A model generated the notes under the pieces. The model had not been told where the DNA came from, did no database searches, and worked only from the letters and a program-made list of their open reading frames with translations. Shown piece by piece: positions 24,719 through 36,348 of a stretch of DNA of 64,000 nt (within the stretch, counting starts at the first letter, position 1; each line of letters opens with the position of its first letter). This DNA is from Austropuccinia psidii (Eukaryota; Basidiomycota; Pucciniomycetes; Pucciniales; Sphaerophragmiaceae), in the NCBI GenBank assembly GCA_023105745.1, contig JALGQZ010000004.1, positions 39,570,437 to 39,634,436 on the forward strand, written 5' to 3'. The position numbers were made by a program, and so were the translations under genes.

Positions 24719-25235
24719 ATTAAGGGCACTCCAACTCTGCCAAATATAGCCCTGGGAAATCACCAAACACAGTAGCCTGATATGGCATATCAACCATGGC
24801 TCATATGGTGGTCTCTCACTTGCATACAGCCTTTGAAGTCAACCCCCAAAACCTGTTCCAACCTCATGCCCAGAAAGTTCCAGCACTCCCTTTTCAAAAA
24901 TTTCCCTTGAAATTCTTATTCAAATCCAACACCTGGTTTTCTTCACCCCCACACAAATTTCCATTTCATCTTGTGACCACAACCCGCAATGCCTAAATGT
25001 TCAGAGAAACAAAGTTTTATGTCTTATCTTCAAAATCAAAAGGCAAAGTGCCAATATGAGACCCTCATGAACTAGATTCAGATCCTTCTTGTCCCTGAAA
25101 TGCACTCATTTTTGAATGGTTATTTAAATATGAGGATGAACTAGACATTATGCTTCAAACTGTTCTAAAAAATTGGTAAGATAAAAATTTGCATTTTTGG
25201 CATTTCATTTGATTTAAGCTTACATATGTTACAGT

Positions 25236-26390
25236 TACTTGTCAATTAGACAACTGCTTCATAAGCCTCGAGAAGAGTACAATTTGGCCGCCGTGTTAGA
25301 GATGAATGAGGATGATTTCAAACAAGTAGTGAAGACAAATAATCAAGGTTTCCCCAACATATACAATTTGATCAAAGATCATCAAGTGTTTCAAAATGCA
25401 AGTATTTCCCCCCAGTTGGATGTGTTTCTTCATTTGGCCCTCACATTGGAACGTCTCACATGCAATGGGAATGCTGCTTCCCTGGGACATTTTGTGCAGA
25501 CTTATTGCATCAGCAGGGGTGTGGTGGTAGGATAATGTTGAAGGGTAATAGAAGTTTTATTCAATTTGGGACCAGATTATTTTCAGTGACCTTCTGCTTG
25601 AATGCGCAGCCAGAATTCATACAATATGGCATGAGAATGATTCTCTGTTTGTGTGGGTTTTATTGATGGAACAGCAATCCTGTTGTTCCAAAGGCCTGGT
25701 TGGTATGGAGAGGTTTATTTTGATTGGAAATGGTGCTAATCCCTTAATGTACAATTAGTGTGCAATCATCACAAATAAATTACAGAAATACTCAGTGGGT
25801 GGCCAGGTTGATGTGGTGATAGTACAATGTACAAGCAAATGGGGCTTTTTTCAAAGACCACAGGAATTTTTCTCTCAGGTTATTTTCATGTGTTTGTGCT
25901 CTTTGTGTGTGGCCATTAATCTCAGCTTATTTAATTCAAATAAGCATATTTTTAGGAAAATATATCCTTGCCAAGTCTGTATATCCCATGTTACAAGGGT
26001 GCAACTTTGGATAGCCCAAATAATCACTTGTTCAACTATTATATACCTCAGTATAGGGTGTTAGTTGAGCACTGTGTGGGTTTTTTCAAGGGATTTTGGG
26101 CTTCACTTCAAAACTTATACCTGGTGTGCAATAAGCCTCAAGACATGGTCCACATGGACAAGTAGATATATTTTTGTGCAGTGTTGCACAATATCCTGAT
26201 GCATTGTGGTGAGGAATGGTCTGATAAAGAGGTGGATGATTATTCCTTATTCATTATTCCAATTTCAGTGAGGGGGGAACTTGTAGCTCAGGAACACAGG
26301 CAAAATGTGCAAAGGTTTTGTCTTGAATTTTTTGGAAAGCTCAGATGGTGTTGTTATATTACTGTACAATTAACATAGGTCCACATGTGA
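25236..26390 (+). pseudogene. Transposase relic of second Harbinger copy
   Basis: The segment 25239-25535 reads REEYNLAAVLEMNEDDFKQV and LALTLERLTCNGNAASLGHF, clearly parallel to the 20.9-21.1 kb transposase. At the position of the first copy's TAG this copy reads LDVFLHLALTL, showing the frame was once open there. Later pieces in shifted frames keep the Glu region (VEHCVGFFKGFWASLQNLYL) and VLHNILMHCGEEWSDKEVDD. Several frameshifts; not functional. Confidence 0.75.
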
Positions 26391-26759
26391 TTTGTTAGTA
26401 TTTGTGTTTATTTGAGTGCAATAATAAGAAATTTAAAAAAAATTAGTAAGATTTTTTCTTGGAGAGGAGGGAATGTCCTTCAAAAAAAAATAATTAAGCA
26501 ATTAAAATTGCATGTGGAATAATGATAAGCTTAAAAAAGAATGAATTTTAAACTTATAAAGGGATGTTTCTCAGAGTTTTTATATTCCATAATTTATGTT
26601 AATTTTCATTGAAATTATATATGATGAGAACTTTCTATATCAAATAAAATTCCCAAATAATAACTGCAGAAGTAATTTTCTAGATAAGGGTTAAATTTTC
26701 CCAACTCATCACACAATCTATAAAAGATGAAACAAATTCCTAATTTCTTCACATGACTT

Positions 26760-26908
26760 CCCTGACCAAAGAAGGTCACAAGGTGTTGCAATGAAGGTTT
26801 ACTTTTCCTTTAGAACCATTTAATGTTCAATTTGTTCTTTATCTAAGGTGAATTGACACTCCATTCTCTCCCTCTACAAAGCATAATTGTGTTTTCTTTG
26901 GAATATAA
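26760..26908 (-). pseudogene. Accessory gene piece 3 (C-terminal part)
   Basis: Minus strand, similar to the coiled-coil coding region at 22.3-22.5 kb. It is cut at 26908 by the solo LTR and resumes at 28990. Confidence 0.55.
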
Positions 26909-28994
26909 TGTGAGACTGTGAGGTATGTATAACATACCCATAAGGCCACAAATGATTTTATATACAGCTGATTTAGTCTTCAACAGACTTTTCAATTGAA
27001 TTTAAAATAAAAAATAACAAAAAAATAAGTATAGATTTTTTTTGGATAAACAAAGTTATAAATATTATGTCATTTTTGGATTCTACACCAAAAATAACCT
27101 AGGGTACACTCACAGGGTGTTATACCAAAAAATGCTTATTTCTTGTGCTATTGGAAGATTTAAGAATCTCACAGTACTAATGTAACTTTTTGAACATTTT
27201 TTTAAGATTGTTAAATTTAAGCTTAAATAAGATTAAATTTAAGGTTGCATAAGGTTTATGCAAACTTACCAAAATTTTAGTTAAAATTGAGGTGTTGTGT
27301 ATATTTGCTGAATTGGCTAAGGATTTGCCATACAGAATGTAAATCATGTGTGAGCTCAATTTAAAAGTGTTTAAGGCCATAGTATGACTTTAAATAAATA
27401 AAAGGGCAAAATCAAGTGGGAAAAAGGAAAAACACCAAACAGAGCTGGGGTACCCAACTTTTTGTATCTGCAAGGATTCAATTAAGGTTGTCCACCTTTA
27501 TTGGGGGATTTTCAACCTTATTTAAACCTTAAGATTAGACTTTGATCCAACCTTAAAGTTGAAACTGGTTTTATCCCAATTTGGACAGGAATTTCAAGCT
27601 GCCAAAGGGTAAATCCCAATATTCAGGCTTGAAATTAAAGTTTTGAGACCTGTAAAAGCTTAAATAAGCTTAAACCTTTAAGGTTACAAGCATCAAAACC
27701 TTATCAAAAGTTAAGGTTTAGTGTGTATTGCTGTTTTACATGGGAAAATAGCAATAACTTCAAGAATTCATTAAAAATCCAATTCTGAATGGATTTGCTT
27801 GAAAATTTCACACAGCTTACAATTTAATATTATCTATATATAAATTGAATTCTAAGTATCTTTTATAAACAGATTTCCTGGGTAATTAGCCTGGAAATTT
27901 ACTCTTTTAATTATACTTAAAGAAAATTAAGATTTCTTTAAAAATTAATTAAAAATTGAGTTTAAGAGATTTCTGCTTGAAACTATATTTTTAAGTTGTT
28001 CATGTGATGAGCTTTAATATAAATAAACTTATTCTTTATTAAAGCTTAAAATAATTAGCTTAAATGAGGATTAAAGTTAATTGGAGCTAAGAATAACACT
28101 GGTAACTTTAAATTGGAATTAAAAATAAGTTACCTTAAGTCAAGAACATTATTTTTAAGCATGGTTTTTCAGTTTTAACCTGAGAACACCCTTTATATCC
28201 ATTATGAATCATGAGAGCTCCTCTGTAGACATAAAAAGAGTCTTTTCATCACTGTTTTTGTCCATCATCAATTATCAATCCAATCATATTAGACATTTAA
28301 ACAGGTAAAGTTTTATTATATATAAAATCTTATTATTAAAATATTTCTTAAGTATTTTATTCTTTATAAATCTTAAATTAAAGAATTGAAATCATAGAAA
28401 TTAGATTATTGTTGCAATCACCTATGATTTATTTTATTTTATAAAATTATTGTCTTTAAAATATCTTTTAAAATCCACAAATTCCTCTCAAAAACTCTTT
28501 AATTATATTTTTTTATGATAAAAAGTTGTTTTATAATTTAAAATATTGATTTTTGGCGGTTTTTTAACTTATAATAATTACTTAATATAACAAATGTTGT
28601 ATTTGACTTGTTGTATTAAATTTATATTATAAGTAAGTTTTTCTATAAAATTCTATATCTTTTTTATCTATTATTAGTTTTTTTAAATATAATTTTTCTA
28701 TAAGAATTATTTCTGCACAGTGTGTGTTATAATTATTTTATAAGTAATATTAAAATATTATTCATAATTGGTCAAATATTTATATTTTCCACGTGTAATT
28801 GTCTCATTAAGAGCTTTACACTTCTTATTGTTATAATAATTAAATTTATATATATATATAACTATTTCTAATAATTATATTTAAATTTGTGGTTATAATA
28901 TTTTATTATATTATATTTTGTTACTGAGGATAGTCATAGTACTCTTGATATTGTTACTATTATCAAGAGTTTCATAGACAGACCTTACATATAA
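26904..28994 (+). mobile_element. Solo LTR, family B, with TATAA target duplication
   Basis: The LTR proper is 26909-28989, starting TGTGAGACTGTGAGG and ending GACCTTACA. TATAA occurs on both sides (26904-26908 and 28990-28994). Its 5' end shares ACATACCCATAAGG.CACAAA with the Gypsy LTR at 47173, and its 3' end shares TTCATAGaCAgACCTTACA, so it is a sister family. A leader-like splice donor (AACAG/GTAAAG) lies near 28305. It carries a 10-bp terminal stem-loop at 28941-28970. No internal domain remains. Confidence 0.85.
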
Positions 28995-29590
28995 TGGGTA
29001 CTGTATATCCAGCTTTTCCTTTTCAAGTTTGTATTCAAAATAATTCTGTTCTTTTATTGTTACCTTCTATTCAGAAAATTTCTTTTTTTTCCAGGTGAAA
29101 TAATCTTTGAATAATTGTACCCTCATGTCTTTACTCTTGTGCACCTTTTTTGGGGTCTTCTTGGATCCTTCAAGAAAGTCATAGTCAGGTTCTTCCTTTT
29201 TGCTATTTTTTCCCATCTCAGATCTTGATACAGTTTGTGTCTCTGCACTTGGTTCTTAGAACTTCTGGTGATACAGGCTCTCCTGAATTTCATATGCTGA
29301 TAATCCTGCTTTGGCCTTGATGATGATTTCTGTTTCAGAGTAAAAATTAGAATCAATGACCACTATAGCTTCCTGTGGTTTGGTAGTATTGAGCTCATTG
29401 AATGCCAAGACTTTTGTGTTTGAACCAAAAATCTGATTCATACAGTGATAGTAAGGAAACATAGAATCCAAATTTTCTGTCATAGTCATCCCCACTTCTT
29501 CCATTTGAAGGCCTTCCCCAGCTTTAACTGCCCAAGCCTTTTCATAAAAATACTTCTTTTTGTATATAATACATCTTTGTACACAATTAT
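28990..29590 (-). pseudogene. Accessory gene piece 2
   Basis: Minus-strand frame 29256-29504 reads GMTMTENLDSMFPYYHCMNQ, then TKVLAFNELNTTKPQEAIVV and GLSAYEIQE. This matches GMTMAQKLDLMFPCYEQMDS and SGLSAYEIQQ in the first copy. Broken on the left by the family B LTR and on the right by the element starting at 29591. Confidence 0.75.
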
Positions 29591-30162
29591 TGCTAGCTAG
29601 CGCCTCTTTCGTGGCTTCCAGGCTAAAATATTAGTAATTTAATAAACTAATAAGGAGTGGAATACTATTTCAATGAAATTAATAGACACATCACTGATTT
29701 TAATATGATGTACTGTTGGTATTTAAGCTTCAATGGTACTATAAAGGGTAAAGTGAATTGAATCACTTCTAAGTGAGAGCGCTTGATATTTCTAAAATAA
29801 AATGTAAAAATATAATTGGTAAGAGCTCTGAGGATTAATTCAAAGAGAATTAATCCTCTTTAAGTATTGTAATTACAAATTCAAATTCAAAATAATATGA
29901 AATAACTTTTGTTCAAATGAGGAAAGATCTGTTATAGCAACATGAGCAGATATAACAACAAGATTGATGACATAGTGGGAACTTTATACTATGACATATT
30001 TAGTAGTCAGTCATAGCAACAAGATTAAATTGTTATTATAATATAATGAATTTAAGTATTTGAAATTTATACAAAATAATAAAAGAAAATATGACAAAAT
30101 TTTTAAAGAAAGTGATTGGGGTCCGTATAGCAGGTAAAGGTCTACATGCTTGCAGGCTCACA
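29591..30162 (+). repeat. LTR 1 of tandem element
   Basis: 572 bp. Contains a perfect 12-bp hairpin, GAGGATTAATTC (29830-29841) with GAATTAATCCTC (29847-29858), found in all three LTRs. Lacks a roughly 16-base segment present in LTRs 2 and 3. Confidence 0.85.
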
Positions 30163-33100
30163 TTTGGTAATACTAAAAAAAATGATTTACTTATAGTAAA
30201 TTGTATTTTTGTAATGATTTCCTGTATATTTCTATCTGTATGATAAAACTTGTTTCTGTTGGTTGTAGAGTAAATAAAATATTTTAAAATTACTAATTTG
30301 TCTTTATTCAATATACCCTCACACCACTTTTTTTCTTGTAGTATATTTCTTATTGTAATATATAAATTATCAATATGATTATCTGAGTTTAAGAGGGGGT
30401 AGATATTTGCTTCATTATCAATGTAAGTGGTAATATTTTTCAATGTAGTTGATACTATTTCTTTTTTTGAAATAGGTTGATTGTTTATTTTTCTTTCAAT
30501 GTATTTTACAATTTTATTCAATATTGTTTCTTCTTTATTTTCAGTAATAGTCGCATTTGTTGTTTTGTCACTATTGCTACTATTCAGATTTATATTTCTT
30601 GTATGTTTTTGTGAGCCTTTGAGATATGACCACATACCCAATAAGGTCACAAAAAGATACTTAGAGAAATTATACCTTTAAGATAATTATATTAAAATCA
30701 CTTAGAATAATTACACATTAAAAATAATTACTTTAAAAATACAAAATACCATAAATTGGTACAAAACTTGGTTCAACTTAAAAACCAATAGATAAACATG
30801 TGAAATAAATTATACCATTGGATTCCCCATGGTAAAATACACATATACCATTTTTATGGCATATCTGTAGAGCCAATATTTAATGAGTTATAAGGAATAA
30901 TACCTTATAAAAACAATAAATCCTTATTTATTTCAAGCAAAAATGAAACAACATGTGAAATAAATTGTACCATTGGATTCCCCATGAAAATCCACACATA
31001 AAACAATTAATGAGCTAATTACCAAAGTTAATACTTAAGGAATTAACCTGAATATATGCACTTTTTTGGTCAATGCATATATTCAAGGATCATAGCTAAT
31101 ATCTCTTAAACTATACAAGATAGAGTGATGAACCAAAAATAAAGTTACCACGTAATTACTGTAAGAGCACAGATATGAGCTTTATTTTAAAACTTATAAA
31201 CAAGGTTAAAACCTATGATGAAATATTGATAAAAATCAACAGAGCTGTTGACCACTTTGTTGTGAAAGTGGTCCAAACTTAAAATAAAGTACACAGTTGG
31301 AATCTACTAGTTCATTCGTGAATAATGATGTAATTTATATTATTAAATCCAGGGTATAACCCCCTGAAATCATAATTTGAAGTTTAAAATATTGAATTTC
31401 GACAGAAAAGATGAGTTACAAGAAAAATCATCAAAATTAGAGTTTTGATGATGTAATGAAAAGCTCTTGGCAGAATAATAAGGTTATGTCAGGCTATCAG
31501 AATTCACTCTCTGAATTACTGTAGCGTGTAAAATCTAAAAGCTAATAAATATCAAAGTTTGAGCTTAATTTGAGCAGTTATGATCACTCACTGTAACCTT
31601 AATTTAAGTTTAACAGTCATATGAGTGATAGAATTGGTGAATACTACTAGTTTATGATTAAAGCTAATAAAATACACGAAATTTGGGGTTCTGCTAAGCC
31701 TCTGATGTCATCAACTTTAGAGTTATAGTGATAACTCTAAATAATGGTGTAATAATGATGCAATATGGTTTGATCATGATGTAATCATCTCCAAACCTTA
31801 AAATATTGATCAATTCAAGTGGATATGATCAGTACACATCTACTAGAAGCCTGTTGGACTCTAGGAGGGAGGTATTTACTATAAATAGAGCTCTTTTTAC
31901 TCTATTTTCCCCTCAGACGCATCAAAAACATTAAATCAATCAAATCAAAGGTAATTTCTTTATTCTTTATATATAAAACTATTATATTATTAAAGACCAA
32001 AGACCACTTTGTTATAATCATCTATTTTGACGTGATTAAATCATTTATTTAATTGTTTTTGCTAAAAATCTCTCTAAAAACTCATTTCCACGTAAAAATC
32101 AAGAATATTAGTAATTTTTCTTTATTTTTATTGTAAATACAATTTGAAAAGGTTGTATTTATATTTTGTGGCGTAAAATATTTCAAAATTATTATATTAA
32201 GTGTTAAAAGGAGGTTATTTTCTCTTATTATTTTAATAATTCCTTAATTAATATAAATAGTATTTCTATTAATTTATAACTTTAATATTGGTAATATTAT
32301 TGTTATTAATTGTTTTTTATTAATAAAAACAATTTTTTACGCCTTTATTATTTGTTTGTAACAATAATAAAGTGCTTTTAAATATATTAATATATTTATT
32401 TTATTATATTATATTTTATAATATAAATTATATTATTACATTTTATTGATAATATAATTATTTTTACGCCATAATTATAATAATTCTTTATTATTATAAT
32501 TAATTTTTATCTTATTTATTTCATTTATAAGGACATTCATAGTACAATAAGTAAAATATTAGTAATTTTTACTTATTGTTTCATAGTCAAACCTTACAGT
32601 TTTGGAGAAGTAGTTGCATTTTCATTAGGAGTAACTAGGTAGGGGCTTCTATAGCTAATTTTGTTGGTACTGAAGCTAGTACAGCTAGTATTAGGTTGTA
32701 AATTCTGTTCATCGTATTTATAGATCTTATGTCCGTTTACGTTGGGTTGATTAAAGCTAAGATTGCTATCCTTCTTGATAGTATTCATATTGATACTTTT
32801 ACTATCAAATTTGCTACTATACTCCCCATTAGTAATGGTTTCCTTGGTTGTAGTACAATTACTAATAGGCTTAAGAACAGGGGCAGTTTTTGGGTTTCTA
32901 GCATTGTAAAGGAAGTGGGATTGTCTATTGCTAAAACGGTCAGAAATAATGGGCTTGAACACGATTCTGTAAGCTGTATTTGATGAGGATTTGATAGTAT
33001 TATTGCTACTCCTATCTTCTGAAGTTGTATTGATTGTTGAATTGTCTATGAAGTTTGATGTATCTCAGATTGAGATCCTGTACGTTGAAAGGACTTAAAA

Positions 33101-33375
33101 TTAAAGTTTTTGGTGGTCCTGGGACTTCGGGATTTGATATTTGCAGTAGGAGGTAGTGATAAACTATCATAACTACAAGATTTGCCTTGGAAATGGTCTT
33201 TTTTCCAGGCTTCTGACCGAGCTGTAGGCTTTCTTCCCTGATGACAAGTACTAGGATGGTTGATAGAACGGCTACTGGTCATCATTTTGGATATATGACC
33301 AGTAAAAATGCTTAAGTCTTTCATGAACAAAGACAAGCGTTGCAAAGCTTCAATTTCATGGGGGGCTATAGTCAT
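30163..33375 (-). pseudogene. Unit 1 copy of the orphan protein, broken
   Basis: Copy of the 34263-35498 frame. It starts at the equivalent ATG (33373-33375). It is damaged by a deletion of about 43 bases near 33064 that shifts the frame (ends ...SEIHQTS), by the 2.0 kb solo LTR inserted at 30610-32598, and by a short deletion near the C-terminus (about 30200) that makes the frame run into the LTR. Between lesions the residues are nearly the same as in the intact copy. Confidence 0.8.
30605..32603 (+). mobile_element. Solo LTR, family A, with GTTTT target duplication
   Basis: The LTR proper is 30610-32598 (1989 bp), TGTGAGCC...CCTTACA, the same family as the LTRs of the Gypsy element at 47173. 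GTTTT flanks both sides (30605-30609 and 32599-32603). The uninterrupted sister unit near 34690 reads TATGTTTTGGAGAAG and so preserves the empty site. It keeps a TATAAATA box at 31880-31887 and a 12-bp terminal stem-loop (32544-32555 with 32568-32579). It is more diverged from the two 47-58 kb LTRs than they are from each other. Confidence 0.9.
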
Positions 33376-33637
33376 CAAAACTTATTTGCTGGTGTTGGAG
33401 GATGGTACTGATGGATCCAAAAAGATTTTGAGAAAAATAGCTTTGGTATTAAGTCTTCAAAGCTGTAGAATAATAATAAAAAAGGAATCAGTACTATAAC
33501 GTTGATTATTGATTTTCGACGGAAGAGTCAGTTATAGAAAAACTATATATTATTAACTAGGTATTCCAACATCTAATTAATTTATTAGATGTAATTAATT
33601 AATCAATTAAATCTAATATAAATTTTAATATATTAAA

Positions 33638-34225
33638 TGTTAGCTGGAACCTCTTTTGTGGCTTCCAGGCCAAAATATTAGTAATTTAATAAACTAATAA
33701 GGAGTGGAATACTATTTAAATGAAGTTAATAGACGCGTCACTGATTTTAATATGATGTACTGTTGGTATTCAAGCTTCAACGGTACTATAAAGGGTAAAG
33801 TGAATTGAATCATTTCTAAGTGAGAGCACTTGATATTTCTAAAATAAAATGTAAATGATTTTAAATGTAAAAATATAATTGGTAAGAGCTCTGAGGATTA
33901 ATTCAAAGAGAATTAATCCTCTTTAAGTATTGTAATTACAAATTCAAATTCAAAATAATGTGAAATAACTTTTTTTCAAATGAGGAAAGATCTGTTATAG
34001 CAACATGAGCAGATATAACAACAAGATTGATGACATAGTGGGAACTTTCTACTATGACATATTTAGGAATCAGTCATAGCAACAAGATTAAATTCATATT
34101 ATAATATAATGAATTTAAGTATTTGAAATTTATACAAAATAATAAAAGAAAATAAGATGAAATTTTCAAAGAAAGTGATTGGGGTCTGTATATCAGGTAA
34201 AAGTCTACATGCTTGCAGGCTCACA
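33638..34225 (+). repeat. LTR 2 (middle) of tandem element
   Basis: 588 bp, TGTTAGCTGG to GCTCACA, shared by both units. Nearly identical to LTR 3. Confidence 0.85.
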
Positions 34226-34262
34226 TTTGGTAATACTAAAAAAAATAGTAAAAAAAAATGAT

Positions 34263-35498
34263 TTACTTATAGTAAATTGTATAGGTTTTTTGTATTTTTG
34301 TAATGATTTCCTCTATATTTTTATCTGTATGATAAAAGTTGTTTCTGTCGGTTGTAGAGTAAATAAAATATTTTAAAATTACTAATTCGTCTTTATTCAA
34401 TATACCCTCACACCACTTTTTTTCTTGTAGTATATTTCTTATTGTAATATATAAATTATCAATATGATTATCTGAGTTTAATAGGTGGTAGATATTTGCT
34501 TTATTATCAATGTAAGTGGTAATATTTTTCAATGTAGTTGACACTCTTTCTTTTGTTGAAATAGGTTGATTTTTTATTTTTCTTTCAATGTATTTTACAA
34601 TTTTATTCAATATTGTTTCTTCTTTATTTTCAGTAATAGTTGCACTTGTTGTTTTGTCACTATTGCTACTATTCAGATTTATATTTCTTGTATGTTTTGG
34701 AGAAGTAGTTGCATTTTCATTAGTAGTAACTGAGTAGGGGCTTCTATAGCTAATTTTGCTGGTACTGAAGCTAGTACAACTAGTATTAGGTTGTAAATTC
34801 TGTTCATCGTATTTATAGATCTTATTTCCGTTTGCGTGGGGTCGATTAAAGCTAAGATTGCTATCCTTCTTGATACTTTTACTATTAAGTTTGCTACTAT
34901 ACTCCCCATTAGTAATGGTTTCCTTGGTTGTAGTACAATTACTAATTGGCTTAAGAACAAGGGCAGTTTTTGGGTTTCTAGCATCGTAAAGGAAGTGGGA
35001 TTGTCTATTGCTAAGAGGGTCAGAAATAACTGGCTTGAACACGATTCTGTAAGCTGTATTTGATGAGGATTTGATAGTATTATTGCTACTCCTATCTTCT
35101 GAAGTTGTATTGATTGTTGAATTGTCTATGAAGTTTGATGTATCTCGTGTTTTTTTCTTTGTTGCTATAATTTTTTGATCTTTACTACCAGATTGAGATC
35201 CTGTACGTTGAAAGGACTTAAAATTAAAGTGTTTGGTGGTCCTGGGACTTTGGGATTTGATATTTGCAGTAGGAGGTAGTGATAAACTATCATAACTACA
35301 AGATTTGCCTTGGAAATGGTCTTTTTTCCAGGCTTCCGACCGAGCTGTAGGCTTTCTTCCCTGATGACAAGTACTAGGATGGTTGATAGAACGGCTACTG
35401 GTCATCATTTTGGATAGATGACCAGTAAAAATGCTTAAGTCTTTCATGAACAAAGACAAGCGTTGCAAAGCTTCAATTTCATGGGGGGCTATAGTCAT
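34263..35498 (-). CDS. Orphan 411-codon protein in LTR element
   Basis: ATG at 35496-35498 (a TTG codon directly before it is not the start). 411 aa. The N-terminus (MTIAPHEIEALQRLSLFMKD) is helical. A long Ser/Thr/Asn/Lys-rich, probably disordered middle follows, with basic patches (KKKTRD). The C-terminal 120 residues look folded and helical (ILNKIVKYIERKI, YIDNKANIYHLLNSD, LYITIRNILQEKKWCEGILN). No zinc knuckle, protease or polymerase motif. No family recognised. Upstream the frame extends through DPSVPSSNTSK to a TAA, with a possible acceptor (TCTACAG) further up, so the true start could be earlier. It is antisense to the orientation suggested by the TTTGG primer site, so either that orientation or the coding assignment is open. 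Confidence 0.5.
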   Translation of the reverse strand: MTIAPHEIEALQRLSLFMKDLSIFTGHLSKMMTSSRSINHPSTCHQGRKPTARSEAWKKDHFQGKSCSYDSLSLPPTANIKSQSPRTTKHFNFKSFQRTGSQSGSKDQKIIATKKKTRDTSNFIDNSTINTTSEDRSSNNTIKSSSNTAYRIVFKPVISDPLSNRQSHFLYDARNPKTALVLKPISNCTTTKETITNGEYSSKLNSKSIKKDSNLSFNRPHANGNKIYKYDEQNLQPNTSCTSFSTSKISYRSPYSVTTNENATTSPKHTRNINLNSSNSDKTTSATITENKEETILNKIVKYIERKIKNQPISTKERVSTTLKNITTYIDNKANIYHLLNSDNHIDNLYITIRNILQEKKWCEGILNKDELVILKYFIYSTTDRNNFYHTDKNIEEIITKIQKTYTIYYK

Positions 35499-35760
35499 CA
35501 AAACTTATTTGCTGGTGTTGGAGGATGGTACTGATGGATCCAAAAAGATTTTGAGAAAAATAGCTTTGGTATTAAGTCTTCAAAGCTGTAGAATAATAAT
35601 AAAAAAGGAATCAGTACTATAACGTTGATTATTGATTTTCGACGGAAGAGTCAGTTATAGAAAAACTATATATTATTAACTAGGTATTCCAACATCTAAT
35701 TAATTTATTAGATGTAATTAATTAATCAATTAAATCTAATATAAATTTTAATATATTAAA

Positions 35761-36348
35761 TGTTAGCTGGAACCTCTTTTGTGGCTTCCAGGCCAAAATA
35801 TTAGTAATTTAATAAACTAATAAGGAGTGGAATACTATTTAAATGAAGTTAATAGACGCATCACTGATTTTAATATGATGTACTGTTGGTATTCAAGCTT
35901 CAACGGTACTATAAAGGGTAAAGTGAATTGAATCACTTCTAAGTGAGAGCACTTGATATTTCTAAAATAAAATGTAAATGATTTTAAATGTAAAAATATA
36001 ATTGGTAAGAGCTCTGAGGATTAATTCAAAGAGAATTAATCCTCTTTAAGTATTGTAATTACAAATTCAAATTCAAAATAATATGAAATAACTTTTGTTC
36101 AAATGAGGAAAGATCTGTTATAGCAACATGAGCAGATATAACAACAAGATTGATGACATAGTGGGAACTTTATACTATGACATATTTAGGAATCAGTCAT
36201 AGCAACAAGATTAAATTCATATTATAATATAATGAATTTAAGTATTTGAAATTTATACAAAATAATAAAAGAAAATAAGACAAAATTTTTAAAGAAAGTG
36301 ATTGGGGTCTGTATAGCAGGTAAAGGTCTACATGCTTGCAGGCTCACA
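35761..36348 (+). repeat. LTR 3 of tandem element
   Basis: 588 bp, TGTTAGCTGG to GCTCACA, followed by the target duplication ATTAT at 36349-36353. Confidence 0.85.
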
